Shown here: one piece after another, positions 7,616 through 15,141 of the stretch
Layout of the letters: every line of letters starts with the position of its first letter
Numbering within the stretch: position 1 is the stretch's first letter
NCBI GenBank assembly: GCA_013141015.1
Contig: JABFRT010000021.1
Span: 1 to 55,430, forward strand
Source of the DNA: Hyphomicrobium sp.
GTDB taxonomy: Bacteria; Pseudomonadota; Alphaproteobacteria; Rhizobiales; Hyphomicrobiaceae
Reading direction: 5' to 3'
DNA length: 55,430 nt
Notes under the pieces: generated by a model
What the model was told of the DNA's origin: nothing
The model's database searches: none
Seen by the model: the letters and a program-made list of their open reading frames with translations, nothing else
Position numbers and translations under genes: made by a program

Positions 7616-8184
7616 TGCATTGATGTGATGGGGGGGCTCTTGGGGCTGATCACCTTTTGGTGATCTGGAGCGCTGAAACCGTTTGGCCGCCCGGACGTAT
7701 TCGTTGTCAGTTCCATAAGAGCTGGGTCGCGCGATGGGTTTCCCCCCGTTGTTTTCAGCGACCACACTCATCGGTTCGGGCAGACACCGTTTTCCCCCGG
7801 TGATGCTTGAAACTGGGACCGGGTTTGCAGCAGCCCCATGCCAAAACCCGGTCCCGGCGTTTTTTTGCGCTGATGCATTTCGTTGGGCCGTTGACTTTGG
7901 GGGCGACCGTCGATGATCCACTTGGCGTAGACTTTGAGTAAATTGCGGGCCCCGGACGCCTGCAACAAGCCGGATGGAAAGGTTTCACCCGTGTCATTGT
8001 CGTCGAGACTTAAATGATCGCGTGCCTGCTCGAAACGGTTCGTGCAGCTTAGGGCGTCGCCAGACTATCAGAGTTTTCTTGCGCAGCAGCATCAAGAGAG
8101 CGGCAGGACGCAATAAAGGAGCGGCCTATTTCATGCCTCCTGCCAAAAGCTTTCTGCTTTTTTCGAAGCCTCACGGTTTGTGTT
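7616..8184. other. Non-coding stretch with several hairpins
   Basis: No supported gene is seen here. The first half is rich in short inverted repeats: GATCACC-tttt-GGTGATC at 7648-7665, CACCG/CGGTG near 7785-7803, and the strong terminator at 7815-7866. The second half, 7870-8184, shows nothing recognisable apart from the start of the TetR operator at its right end. Confidence 0.5.
7815..7866 (+). terminator. Strong Rho-independent terminator
   Basis: The 12-bp perfect arms GGGACCGGGTTT (7815-7826) and AAACCCGGTCCC (7844-7855) are followed by GGCG and seven T residues. The orientation terminates plus-strand transcription. The only plus-strand gene upstream is the truncated peptidase, 200 bp away, so it may instead close a small RNA encoded in the stretch before it. 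Confidence 0.75.
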
Positions 8185-8196
8185 GAACGATCGTTC
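8185..8196. promoter_or_regulatory. TetR operator candidate upstream of the TetR gene
   Basis: GAACGATCGTTC is a perfect 12-bp palindrome 44 bases before the TetR-type start. Its GAACG/CGTTC arms are the same as in the palindrome at 8840-8857, which is expected for autoregulation by one repressor. Confidence 0.6.
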
Positions 8197-8239
8197 CAGT
8201 CATGATAGAGAGATGTGCAGGAGATGGAGACGGTCGCTG

Positions 8240-8818
8240 ATGCCCTGGGAAAAGCAATTCGACAAGCAAGTAGTGCTCGATAAAGCGCTTCAGGCGTTTT
8301 GGGCACGGGGCTTTGAGGCGACCTCCATGCAGGATCTGGTCGACTGCACGGGCGTCAATCGCGGCAGCTTGTATGCGACTTACGGTGATAAGCGCGCATT
8401 GTTCCTCGCGTCCCTTGCGCTCTATGACGGAAACCGCCGTGCCATGCTTGCTCGGTTTGAAGTGTTTCATCCACCTCGGGACGCAATTCGCCAGGTCTTC
8501 CTTGCGTTCACGAAAGATGTCTCGGAAGCGGGCGCTGGTCGCGGATGTTTTTTGACCAACACGGCACTGGAACTGGCAGGACACGATGATGAGATTCGGG
8601 CGGTCGTCGCGTCCGCCCAGGCTGATGTTGAGAACTTTTTTGCCCGCATGATCACGAAGGGAAAAGGTTCTGGGGTCATTGCCGAGCACGTTAAGGAAGC
8701 CGAGGCCGCGCGCGGACTTCTTGCCTCGCTGCTTGGCTTCGTGGTGCTGACTCGCAGCCGCCCAGAGCTGGTTCTTCTGAACGCAATCATTGATGACGCC
8801 CTGCGTAGGCTCGATTAG
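8240..8818 (+). CDS. TetR/AcrR-family transcriptional regulator
   Basis: A 192-residue repressor. The N-terminal DNA-binding domain is clear: VLDKALQAFWARGFEATSM, recognition helix VDCTGVNRGSLYATYGDKRALF. The C-terminal domain has GRGCFLTNTALELAGHDDE, a signature of the TetR subgroup that controls small stress or electrophile genes. The start is set at the ATG at 8240 after GGAGATGGAGA. Near-identical palindromes lie before this gene and before the next one, so it probably represses itself and the tautomerase/CMD genes downstream. Confidence 0.85.
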   Translation: MPWEKQFDKQVVLDKALQAFWARGFEATSMQDLVDCTGVNRGSLYATYGDKRALFLASLALYDGNRRAMLARFEVFHPPRDAIRQVFLAFTKDVSEAGAGRGCFLTNTALELAGHDDEIRAVVASAQADVENFFARMITKGKGSGVIAEHVKEAEAARGLLASLLGFVVLTRSRPELVLLNAIIDDALRRLD

Positions 8819-8839
8819 CTCACGTTTTTTTTGACCAAT

Positions 8840-8857
8840 TTGGAACGTTCGTTCCAA
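8840..8857. promoter_or_regulatory. TetR operator candidate before the 4-OT/CMD genes
   Basis: TTGGAACG-tt-CGTTCCAA is an 18-bp perfect inverted repeat located between the TetR gene and the broken tautomerase gene. It shares its arms with the site at 8185-8196. The position indicates control of the downstream pair from a separate promoter. Confidence 0.65.
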
Positions 8858-8887
8858 TTTCCGCAGATCTCAAAGAAGGAGAGACGC

Positions 8888-9103
8888 ATGCCGCTCGTAT
8901 AAATCAAAGGAATCGCAGGGTACCTTACCCTCGAACAGAAGAAGGACCTCATCGCCAAGGTGACGGACGCGGTGCTGTCAGTCGAGGGCGAAGGTCTTCC
9001 CGGCGTGACTTGGGTCACAATAGAAGATGTTCAGCCCGGTGCCTGGGGTGTTGGCGGCAAGGCTGTGACCGATGACGACCTGCGCCGAATGGCTGGACGA
9101 TAA
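8888..9103 (+). pseudogene. 4-oxalocrotonate tautomerase family protein, stop at codon 5
   Basis: Reading through one TAA (8900-8902) gives a complete small tautomerase of about 72 codons: MPLV-stop-IKGIAGYLTLEQKKDL, then VTDAVLSVEGEGLPGVTWV and PGAWGVGGKAVTDDDL. This family uses the N-terminal Pro2 (Pro1 after Met removal) as catalytic base, and it is present just before the stop. Any re-initiation downstream would lose that proline. The rest of the frame is intact, so the mutation is either recent or a base-call error. An AAGGAGAG site precedes the ATG. Confidence 0.7.
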
Positions 9104-9128
9104 AAGCAACCAATTTGGAGAAACGACA

Positions 9129-9707
9129 ATGGTCTATAAGATCAAGGATCTCGCTCTACTTACGATTGAGACCACGACGGGCAAAGCAAAGGCTCTCCTC
9201 GAAAACGCCAAACAGAAATTTGGTTTCGTGCCGAACATGTATGGCGCAATGGCCCATGAACCGGCACTGTTTGAGGCCTACGCCAATGGCTATATTGCAT
9301 TCCGGGCGGAATGCGGCTTCACGCCGTCCGAGCAGGAAGTAATCTTCCTTGCCATCAGCCGTTACAACGGGTGCGACTACTGCATGGCGGCACACAGCTT
9401 CATTGCCGACATGATGTCAAAAGTACCCGTGGACGTCACGGACGCTATTCGTGATGGCCGGCCGATTGACGATGCAAGGCTCGCGGCGCTGGCACAGTTC
9501 ACATCCAAAATGGTCGACTCGCGAGGCCGCCCTGAAGAAACCGACGTCGCAGCTTTCAAGGCCGCCGGCTTCACAGAGAAAAATATCCTCGGAGTGATTC
9601 TCGCAATCAGCGTTAAAACACTGAGCAACTACACCAACCATGTGTTCGATACGCCCCTAGACGCCACGTTCTCGAGCCGGGCCTGGAAGGCGGCTGCGCG
9701 AGGCTGA
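9129..9707 (+). CDS. Carboxymuconolactone decarboxylase (AhpD-like) family protein
   Basis: A 192-residue protein of the CMD/AhpD fold. The redox motif is visible as ISRYNGCDYCMAAHSF, i.e. C-x-x-C with a following His, about 85 residues from the start. Proteins with this motif act as alkylhydroperoxidase-like reductants. KFGFVPNMYGAMAHEPALF is the usual N-terminal helix of the peroxidase-related CMD subgroup. The ATG at 9129 follows GGAGAAA. It lies just downstream of the broken tautomerase gene, and the pair is probably under the TetR operator at 8840. Confidence 0.85.
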   Translation: MVYKIKDLALLTIETTTGKAKALLENAKQKFGFVPNMYGAMAHEPALFEAYANGYIAFRAECGFTPSEQEVIFLAISRYNGCDYCMAAHSFIADMMSKVPVDVTDAIRDGRPIDDARLAALAQFTSKMVDSRGRPEETDVAAFKAAGFTEKNILGVILAISVKTLSNYTNHVFDTPLDATFSSRAWKAAARG

Positions 9708-9712
9708 TCACA

Positions 9713-9742
9713 CTGCACTCCGCCAATTTGGGCGGAGTGCAG
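9713..9742 (+). terminator. Hairpin after the CMD gene
   Basis: Twelve-bp perfect arms CTGCACTCCGCC and GGCGGAGTGCAG enclose six bases, starting six bases after the stop codon. There is no T run directly after it, so it may act as a Rho-independent terminator only weakly or protect the mRNA end. Confidence 0.55.
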
Positions 9743-9886
9743 CTCATCGCTTAATAATAAGTTACGGCCGCGATGAAGGCGCTTCTCTCAGCACACACCT
9801 TAGCATTGTCCGTCCGAGCCAAGGTTGGCGGGAGCGGATTGACAAGTGCCGAACCTATTCATCTGCGCCGAAACGCATAGTCAACT

Positions 9887-10130
9887 TCACGGGATTGGCC
9901 TGCGTGGAATCAGGGCCTCAAGTCGGGTGCCCCATAGGTTGAGGGCGTCGCGCTTTTCGTCGTCGTAGGTGTAGCGGTTGTAAATGCCGGTGACGTTCGA
10001 GCGCGCCTTTTTTGGGGTGTGGTCGAGGATGCGTTCGATGACGCCCTCAGGCACTTTCATCGAAGCCATGTGTGAGGCCGTCGTGCGGCGAAGATCGTGC
10101 GTTGTGAAGTGGTTGATAATGTCGAATTTT
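9887..10130 (-). pseudogene. Tyrosine recombinase/phage integrase, C-terminal fragment
   Basis: The minus frame reads FTTHDLRRTTASHMASMK, then VIERILDHTPKKARSNVTGIYNRYTYDDEKRDALNLW, the end of a P4/DUF4102-type integrase. It contains the H-x-L-R-R box and the C-terminal region with the catalytic tyrosine (in NRYTYDD). An in-frame stop just upstream of F and the lack of all N-terminal and core domains show it is a remnant. It marks a lost integrated element at the left edge of the phn locus. Confidence 0.75.
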
Positions 10131-10220
10131 TACTGCAGGCACCTGGAGCCCGATTGCGATGGCGTCCAATCCTTTGCTGTCATCAAGGTGTAACACGCGC
10201 GCCCTAGGAGATGCCTAGTC

Positions 10221-10232
10221 GTCTAGACATCT
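10221..10232. promoter_or_regulatory. PhnF operator candidate upstream of phnD
   Basis: gtctagacatct contains the perfect palindrome GTCTAGAC and occurs 130 bases before the phnD start. The identical 12 bases recur at 14040-14051 ahead of phnG. Both phn transcripts therefore carry the same site, which fits the GntR-type regulator encoded between them. Confidence 0.55.
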
Positions 10233-10361
10233 GGACCATTTTGTATGGAGCGCCCGACGGCAATCGTGGGGCTGGTCCATGCAGGTGGCACTGTCTCGCG
10301 ACCGGCGGAGGCGACCCGATGGTCGCGGGTCCCGCGTGTAGCAATCTTTGAGGGAAGCGTC

Positions 10362-11291
10362 ATGAAAGCTCTGAAACTCCTGGCAACGGCCGTTGCCGCG
10401 GCCGGTCTGTTCGCCGGAACCGCCGTTGCGCAGCTGGCCGACGGCAGCGCAGCGAAACCCTTCCGGGTCATGCTGGTGCCGGCCGATGGCGGCACCGAGG
10501 ACGGCACCAAGGCCGACTTCAAGCCGGTCTTCGATGCCGTCACCAAGTCGACGGGGCTGCACTTCGACATCAAGGTTGGCCAGACCTACGGCGCCGTGAT
10601 CGAGGCCCACTGCTCGGGCGTGATCGAGATCGCCTGGTACGGTGCGGCCTCCTACCTGCCGGCCAAGGAGAAGGGCTGCGCCGAACTGCTCGCGCTCGAC
10701 GTGAACCACGGCAGCTCGACCTATTTCTCCGGCATCTTCGTCAAGGCTGGCTCGCCCGTTAAAGCGCTGGCCGACCTCAAGGGCAAGGCCATGGCCTTCG
10801 GCGATCCGAACTCGACGTCGAGCTTCGTCTATCCGGTTGCCATGCTGCTCGCCGCCGGACTCGATCCCGCGAAGGACCTGACGTCCGTGCGCATGACCGG
10901 TAGCCATGCCAACAGCCTGAAGGCGCTCTCCGAGGGCCTGGTGGATTCAGCTGCCGCCTCGTTCGACTCGCTTGAGAAGGCGGTCAACCAGGGCTCGATC
11001 AAGGCGGGCGAACTCGTCGTGCTCGCGAAGTCCGACCCGATCCCCAATCCGCCGATCGCCATGGCGACCAAGCTGCCCGCCGATGTGAAGCAGAAGCTGC
11101 GTGACGCATTCAACAACATTCACAAGACCGAAGGCGTCAAGCCCGAGATGATCCGTGGCTACGGCGGCAAGAAGGTTGATCGCTACGACGCGTCGATCAA
11201 GGAAGAAGTGATGGCGCCGGCCCTCGTCACGCTGTCGAAGGTCTCCAAGGACCTGCGCCAGGCGATGATTGCCAAGGCCGGCCAGAAATGA
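10362..11291 (+). CDS. phnD: Phosphonate ABC transporter, periplasmic binding protein
   Basis: A 309-residue solute-binding protein. Residues 1-24 form a Sec signal peptide (basic start, hydrophobic core, AVAQ cleavage region). The mature part has PFRVMLVPADGG, the phosphonate-binding family opening, and later AFGDPNSTSSFVYP, the D-x-x-S-x-S-x-x-x-P loop that binds the phosphonate group in PhnD. The ATG at 10362 follows AGGGAAG; a longer frame upstream is not needed. The stop overlaps the phnC start (ATGA). It captures phosphonates in the periplasm for PhnCE. Confidence 0.92.
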   Translation: MKALKLLATAVAAAGLFAGTAVAQLADGSAAKPFRVMLVPADGGTEDGTKADFKPVFDAVTKSTGLHFDIKVGQTYGAVIEAHCSGVIEIAWYGAASYLPAKEKGCAELLALDVNHGSSTYFSGIFVKAGSPVKALADLKGKAMAFGDPNSTSSFVYPVAMLLAAGLDPAKDLTSVRMTGSHANSLKALSEGLVDSAAASFDSLEKAVNQGSIKAGELVVLAKSDPIPNPPIAMATKLPADVKQKLRDAFNNIHKTEGVKPEMIRGYGGKKVDRYDASIKEEVMAPALVTLSKVSKDLRQAMIAKAGQK

Positions 11292-12091
11292 ACGCTCCCC
11301 AATCCATGGGCGCGGAGGGACAGCATCGTACGATGCTGTCCTTCAACGGCGTGTCGAAGCAGTTCGCCGATGGCGTCAAGGCGCTCGACGGGGTGACCTT
11401 CGATGTCCCGCGCGGAGAGTTCTGCGTCATCCTTGGCCCCTCGGGCTCGGGCAAGTCGACACTGCTGCGAACGCTCAACGGGCTGACGCCGCTCACCTCC
11501 GGTCGTATCGCGGTCGACGGCGTTGAGCTAAAGCCGAAATCGTTGCGATCCATGCAACGGCGCGTCGCGATGGTGCATCAGCAGTTCAATCTGGTCGAGC
11601 GGCTCGACGTTGCCCAGAACGTCATGTCCGGCGCCGTTGCCGACGCGGCATTCTGGCGGGTTCTGCTCAAGTGGTACCCGAAATCCTTGCGGCAGCGGGC
11701 TTGCGACCTCATTGCCAGGGTCGGGCTCGATGAGCTTCACCTGACCCGCCGCATGGGCGAGCTTTCGGGCGGACAGCAACAGCGGGTCGGCATCGCGCGC
11801 GCCTTCCTGCTCAACCCCGATGTCATTCTTGCCGACGAGCCGGTCGCCAGCCTTGATCCGGCCACTAGCCGCGATGTGCTGACGCTGCTGCGCGACGCCG
11901 CCCGCGAACGCGGGACGACCGTGCTGTGCAGCCTCCATCAACTCGATCTCGCGGTCGACTTCGCCGATCGGATCATTGCCATGCGCCATGGCTCGATCAT
12001 CTTCGATGGCCGGCCCGACACACTTGATCGAGCCACCATCGCCAACATCTACGAAGGGAGCGGGCTCGAGCAGAGCCGCGTCGCCGCCTGA
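11288..12091 (+). CDS. phnC: Phosphonate ABC transporter ATP-binding protein
   Basis: A 267-residue ABC ATPase. Walker A is GPSGSGKST, the Q-loop lies in MVHQQFNLVERL (a PhnC hallmark), the signature motif is LSGGQQQR, and Walker B is VILADEPVASLD. The length matches PhnC of known transporters. It overlaps phnD by four bases and phnE by one, so the three are translationally coupled. It energises phosphonate import on the cytoplasmic face of PhnE. Confidence 0.93.
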   Translation: MNAPQSMGAEGQHRTMLSFNGVSKQFADGVKALDGVTFDVPRGEFCVILGPSGSGKSTLLRTLNGLTPLTSGRIAVDGVELKPKSLRSMQRRVAMVHQQFNLVERLDVAQNVMSGAVADAAFWRVLLKWYPKSLRQRACDLIARVGLDELHLTRRMGELSGGQQQRVGIARAFLLNPDVILADEPVASLDPATSRDVLTLLRDAARERGTTVLCSLHQLDLAVDFADRIIAMRHGSIIFDGRPDTLDRATIANIYEGSGLEQSRVAA

Positions 12092-13125
12092 TGGATATGT
12101 CAAACCCGCCACAGCCAAGCCTCGAACGGCGCAGAGAGATCAACTGGCATCTGCCGGCGCCATATACCTGGCGCACGCTGGTCCTGCTCATCGCCGTGGC
12201 AGGGTTGCTGTTCGTTTCGGCGCGGCGCGTCGACATCGACAAGTTTCTCGTGCTTTCGGGGGAAGCGATCTCAGCCCAACTCGGACTGAGGGAAAGCTCA
12301 CAGGTCGGGCGTGGGCTGGCGCGGATCGGCAAGGACCTGTTCCCGATCACCTTGTCCTATCGCACCGATGTCAACCGGATCGCGGATTTCGACGAGGGCA
12401 GGCTTCCCTGGCTGGCCTACGTCGAGACCGTTGATCACCGCGAGTACCGGATGAACCCGGACACCACGAAGCTCGAAGCGACCATCACCCGCAAGAAGGT
12501 GATGGTGGAGCCCTTCGGCTATCTGACGCTCACCGTGAGCAAGATGATCGAGACCATCGAGATTGCCATCTGGGCGACCATCCTCTCCGTCCTGCTCAGC
12601 ATGCCGCTCGCCTATCTGGGTGCGGCGAATTACACACCAAACCGGGTCATCTATGCGATCGCGCGCGGCACGGTCAGCCTGCTGCGCGCCATCCCCGAGT
12701 TGATCAGCGCGCTGTTCCTGGTGCTCGCGTTCGGCTTTGGACCCGTCGCCGGGTTTCTCGCGCTCGGGCTCCATGGTGCTGGGTTTCTCGGCAAGTTCTA
12801 CGCGGAGGACATTGAGGCCGCCGACAAGAAGCCGCAGGATGCGCTGCGCGCGCTCGGCGCGTCGAAGATCCGGGTGCTGCGTCTGTCTGTGCTGCCGCAG
12901 GTGCTGCCAAGTTACATCGCCTATACGCTCTATATCCTCGACCGCAACGTCCGCATGGCGACCGTCATCGGTCTCGTTGGCGCGGGCGGTATCGGCCAGG
13001 AGCTCAAGGGCCGCTACGATCTCTTTGAGTACGGCAACGTCGGCACCATCCTGGTCGTCATCTTCGTGACGGTGTTCGTGCTCGACCAGATCTCGGCGCG
13101 GCTGCGGGCAAGGCTGATCGCATGA
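12091..13125 (+). CDS. phnE: Phosphonate ABC transporter permease
   Basis: A 344-residue inner-membrane permease with several hydrophobic segments: one near residues 27-45, then a long periplasmic stretch, then a cluster from about 148 to the end. The EAA-type coupling loop is visible as ALRALGASKIRVLRLSVLPQ. It is slightly longer than single-domain PhnE proteins because of the N-terminal extension of about 100 residues before the core. It follows phnC with a one-base overlap and forms the channel for phosphonate uptake. Confidence 0.92.
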   Translation: MDMSNPPQPSLERRREINWHLPAPYTWRTLVLLIAVAGLLFVSARRVDIDKFLVLSGEAISAQLGLRESSQVGRGLARIGKDLFPITLSYRTDVNRIADFDEGRLPWLAYVETVDHREYRMNPDTTKLEATITRKKVMVEPFGYLTLTVSKMIETIEIAIWATILSVLLSMPLAYLGAANYTPNRVIYAIARGTVSLLRAIPELISALFLVLAFGFGPVAGFLALGLHGAGFLGKFYAEDIEAADKKPQDALRALGASKIRVLRLSVLPQVLPSYIAYTLYILDRNVRMATVIGLVGAGGIGQELKGRYDLFEYGNVGTILVVIFVTVFVLDQISARLRARLIA

Positions 13126-13985
13126 AAGAGGATGATTTTATCGACGGTCTTGCCGAGCAGGGCCAAGGTATTGGAGACTGCGTCGATGAACGCCCGCAGA
13201 CCGCGGCGGCGCGCACCTTTCCGGCCAGGACCTCTGCTCGAATGTCACCTCCATTGTCACAAAGAACCCTGCTGCCGAACCTTGGTGTCGCCCGCTATCG
13301 CCAGATTGCCGATGCGCTCGAGCACGAGATCCGGAACGGTTACGACGTCGGCCAGCGCCTGCCCGGCGAGCACGAACTGGCCGAGCGCTTTGGCGTCAAC
13401 CGGCATACCGTCCGCCACGCGATCGATATGCTGATCGACGCCGGGCTGGTGGCGCGGCGTCACGGTGCCGGTACTTATGTCGCGGGCAAGCCACTCGCCT
13501 ATGCGGTCGGCTCCGGCTCGCGCTTCACCGAGAGCCTGGCGAAGGGTGGCCATAGCACCGAAAGCGTGCTGATCCGCAAGCAAGTCATCGAGGCGCGCGG
13601 CGGCGTGGCCCAGCGGTTGAAGCTCATAGACGGCGCTACCGTCTTCGCCATCGAGACCCTGCGCTCCGTCGACGGCGGCCCGTTCTGCGTGATCTCGCAT
13701 TTTCTCCCTGCGAGCTTGGGCGAGGCGGTGTTCGACGCCTACAAGGGCGGCTCGTTGCACGCACTCATTGCGCGCAAGACCGGCATCCGGCCGGAGCGCG
13801 TCAAGAGCCTCGTGACGACGGTGCCGGTTGAGCCAGAGGACGCAGCACTGCTGGCCATTGCCCCAACGCAGTGGGTCTTGCGGGTGAAGAGCGTCAACGT
13901 CGATGCGGCGACGCGCAAGCCCATCGAATACGCGGTGACGCGGTTCCGGGCCGACCGTGTCGAACTCGCGGTCGACATCGCGTGA
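13122..13985 (+). CDS. phnF: GntR/HutC-family regulator of phosphonate genes
   Basis: The N-terminal winged helix is RYRQIADALEHEIRNGYDV, then HELAERFGVNRHTVRHAIDML, and AGLVARRHGAGTYV. The C-terminal UTRA effector domain has the typical FAIETLRSVDGGPFCVISHFLP. The frame starts at 13122 with an ATGA overlap on phnE (287 residues). PhnF proteins usually have about 240, so the ATG at 13242 (247 residues) may be the true start; no strong ribosome-binding site favours it. It is expected to repress the phn operons through the paired sites at 10221 and 14039. Confidence 0.85.
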   Translation: MKEDDFIDGLAEQGQGIGDCVDERPQTAAARTFPARTSARMSPPLSQRTLLPNLGVARYRQIADALEHEIRNGYDVGQRLPGEHELAERFGVNRHTVRHAIDMLIDAGLVARRHGAGTYVAGKPLAYAVGSGSRFTESLAKGGHSTESVLIRKQVIEARGGVAQRLKLIDGATVFAIETLRSVDGGPFCVISHFLPASLGEAVFDAYKGGSLHALIARKTGIRPERVKSLVTTVPVEPEDAALLAIAPTQWVLRVKSVNVDAATRKPIEYAVTRFRADRVELAVDIA

Positions 13986-14038
13986 TCCCGGAATTGGCCA
14001 GAATTGAACAAATATGAGCTGGATTGTGACAGGCAACA

Positions 14039-14051
14039 TGTCTAGACATCT
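14039..14051. promoter_or_regulatory. PhnF operator candidate upstream of phnG
   Basis: TGTCTAGACA (14039-14048) is a perfect palindrome, extended to the same 12 bases found before phnD. It lies in the 117-bp gap between phnF and phnG, the only gap in this locus, so a second promoter for phnG-phnP probably starts here. Confidence 0.6.
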
Positions 14052-14102
14052 ATTCAAGAATATCACCCGCGCTTTGGCGCGACACGAGCAGGCGCGCAAC
14101 GC

Positions 14103-14576
14103 ATGACAACCCCGATACCGCCACGATCCCTATGGATGCGGGCCTTCGCCGCCGCCGAGTCGGACCGCGTGCTGGCGCTGGCCGGCCGCCTTGCCATAGA
14201 GCACGGTGCCACGCACCGTTCCGCGCCCCGCGCCGGGTTGGCGCTGCTGCGCCTGCGCGAAAGCGTGATGCTCGACACCTTCTATCTGGGTGAGATCCCG
14301 GTCACGACGGCGCGGGTTGCACTGCTCGGACGTGACGGTCTGCACGTCGAGGGGGGAGCGGTCGTGATGGATGACGACGTTGAGTTTGCGGCAGCGCTTG
14401 CCGTTCTCGACGGCGTTCTGGCGCACGGTCTGGCAGGTGCCGCCGAGGCTCGGGAGCTTCTCGACGAGGGGCTAGCCCAGATCGAGCGCGTGGCAAACGT
14501 TCGCGCCGCCATGCTGTCGCGGACGAAGGTCGATTTCTCCTTGATGGCGGAGGCCGGCGATGACAACCGCGCTTGA
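14103..14576 (+). CDS. phnG: C-P lyase complex subunit PhnG
   Basis: A 157-residue subunit of the C-P lyase core complex (PhnGHIJ). The family features are R-x-x-W-M-R-A-F-A near the start, a GLALLRLRESVMLDTFYLGEIPVT segment, and the helix near ARELLDEGLAQIERV at the end. In the complex it contacts PhnI and helps form the alpha-D-ribose 1-methylphosphonate 5-triphosphate. It is the first gene of the second phn transcript and overlaps phnH by 17 bases. Confidence 0.9.
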   Translation: MTTPIPPRSLWMRAFAAAESDRVLALAGRLAIEHGATHRSAPRAGLALLRLRESVMLDTFYLGEIPVTTARVALLGRDGLHVEGGAVVMDDDVEFAAALAVLDGVLAHGLAGAAEARELLDEGLAQIERVANVRAAMLSRTKVDFSLMAEAGDDNRA

Positions 14577-15141
14577 CGTCCCCGCCATCTATCGGCCCAA
14601 GCATCAGCAGCGGCTGTTCCGGCAACTCCTCGATTGCATGGCCCGGCCGGGGTCCGTTGCCGATCTGGCAGCTTGGACCGGCGGCGCGCCAGCGGCACTC
14701 GCCGTGCTGGCGGCCCTGTGCGACAGCGAGGTTTCGCTCGCCGATCCGCAACGACTGTTGACCGGCGGCGATTGGGATTTCCTGGAATGCCGGCAGAGTC
14801 CGGTGGCGCAGGCTCGCTTCATCTTCGTCGATGGCACCACAGCGCCGGCCGCCGATCTCGAGCCTGCCCTCGGCGCGCTGACCACTCCGGAGCAAGGAGC
14901 AACGATCGTGATCCGCGTCAGTGGTCTTGGCACGACAGGTCAGAAGGTCCGTCTCTCCGGCCCCGGCATCGCGGCTCAGTGCGAACTCGGGCTTGGCACA
15001 TTGCATCCCGGCTGGCTCGATCAGCGGGCAGTCTGGTGCCGGTTCTTCCCGCTCGGCGTCGATCTCGTTGTCTGCGACGAGAGCCGCGTCGCGGCGCTGC
15101 CGCGCACCACGCGCGTCACTCAAATGGGGATGCACCGATGA
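14560..15141 (+). CDS. phnH: C-P lyase complex subunit PhnH
   Basis: A 193-residue subunit of the PhnGHIJ core. The recognisable parts are FRQLLDCMARPGSVADL (the family's F-R-x-L-M/L-x-A-M-A-R-P-G motif), LLTGGDWDFLECRQ, and a C-terminal end with F-P-L-G-V-D-L-V. PhnH has a PLP-transferase-like fold but no known catalysis. The start overlaps phnG and the stop overlaps phnI by four bases (ATGA). Confidence 0.9.
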   Translation: MTTALDVPAIYRPKHQQRLFRQLLDCMARPGSVADLAAWTGGAPAALAVLAALCDSEVSLADPQRLLTGGDWDFLECRQSPVAQARFIFVDGTTAPAADLEPALGALTTPEQGATIVIRVSGLGTTGQKVRLSGPGIAAQCELGLGTLHPGWLDQRAVWCRFFPLGVDLVVCDESRVAALPRTTRVTQMGMHR

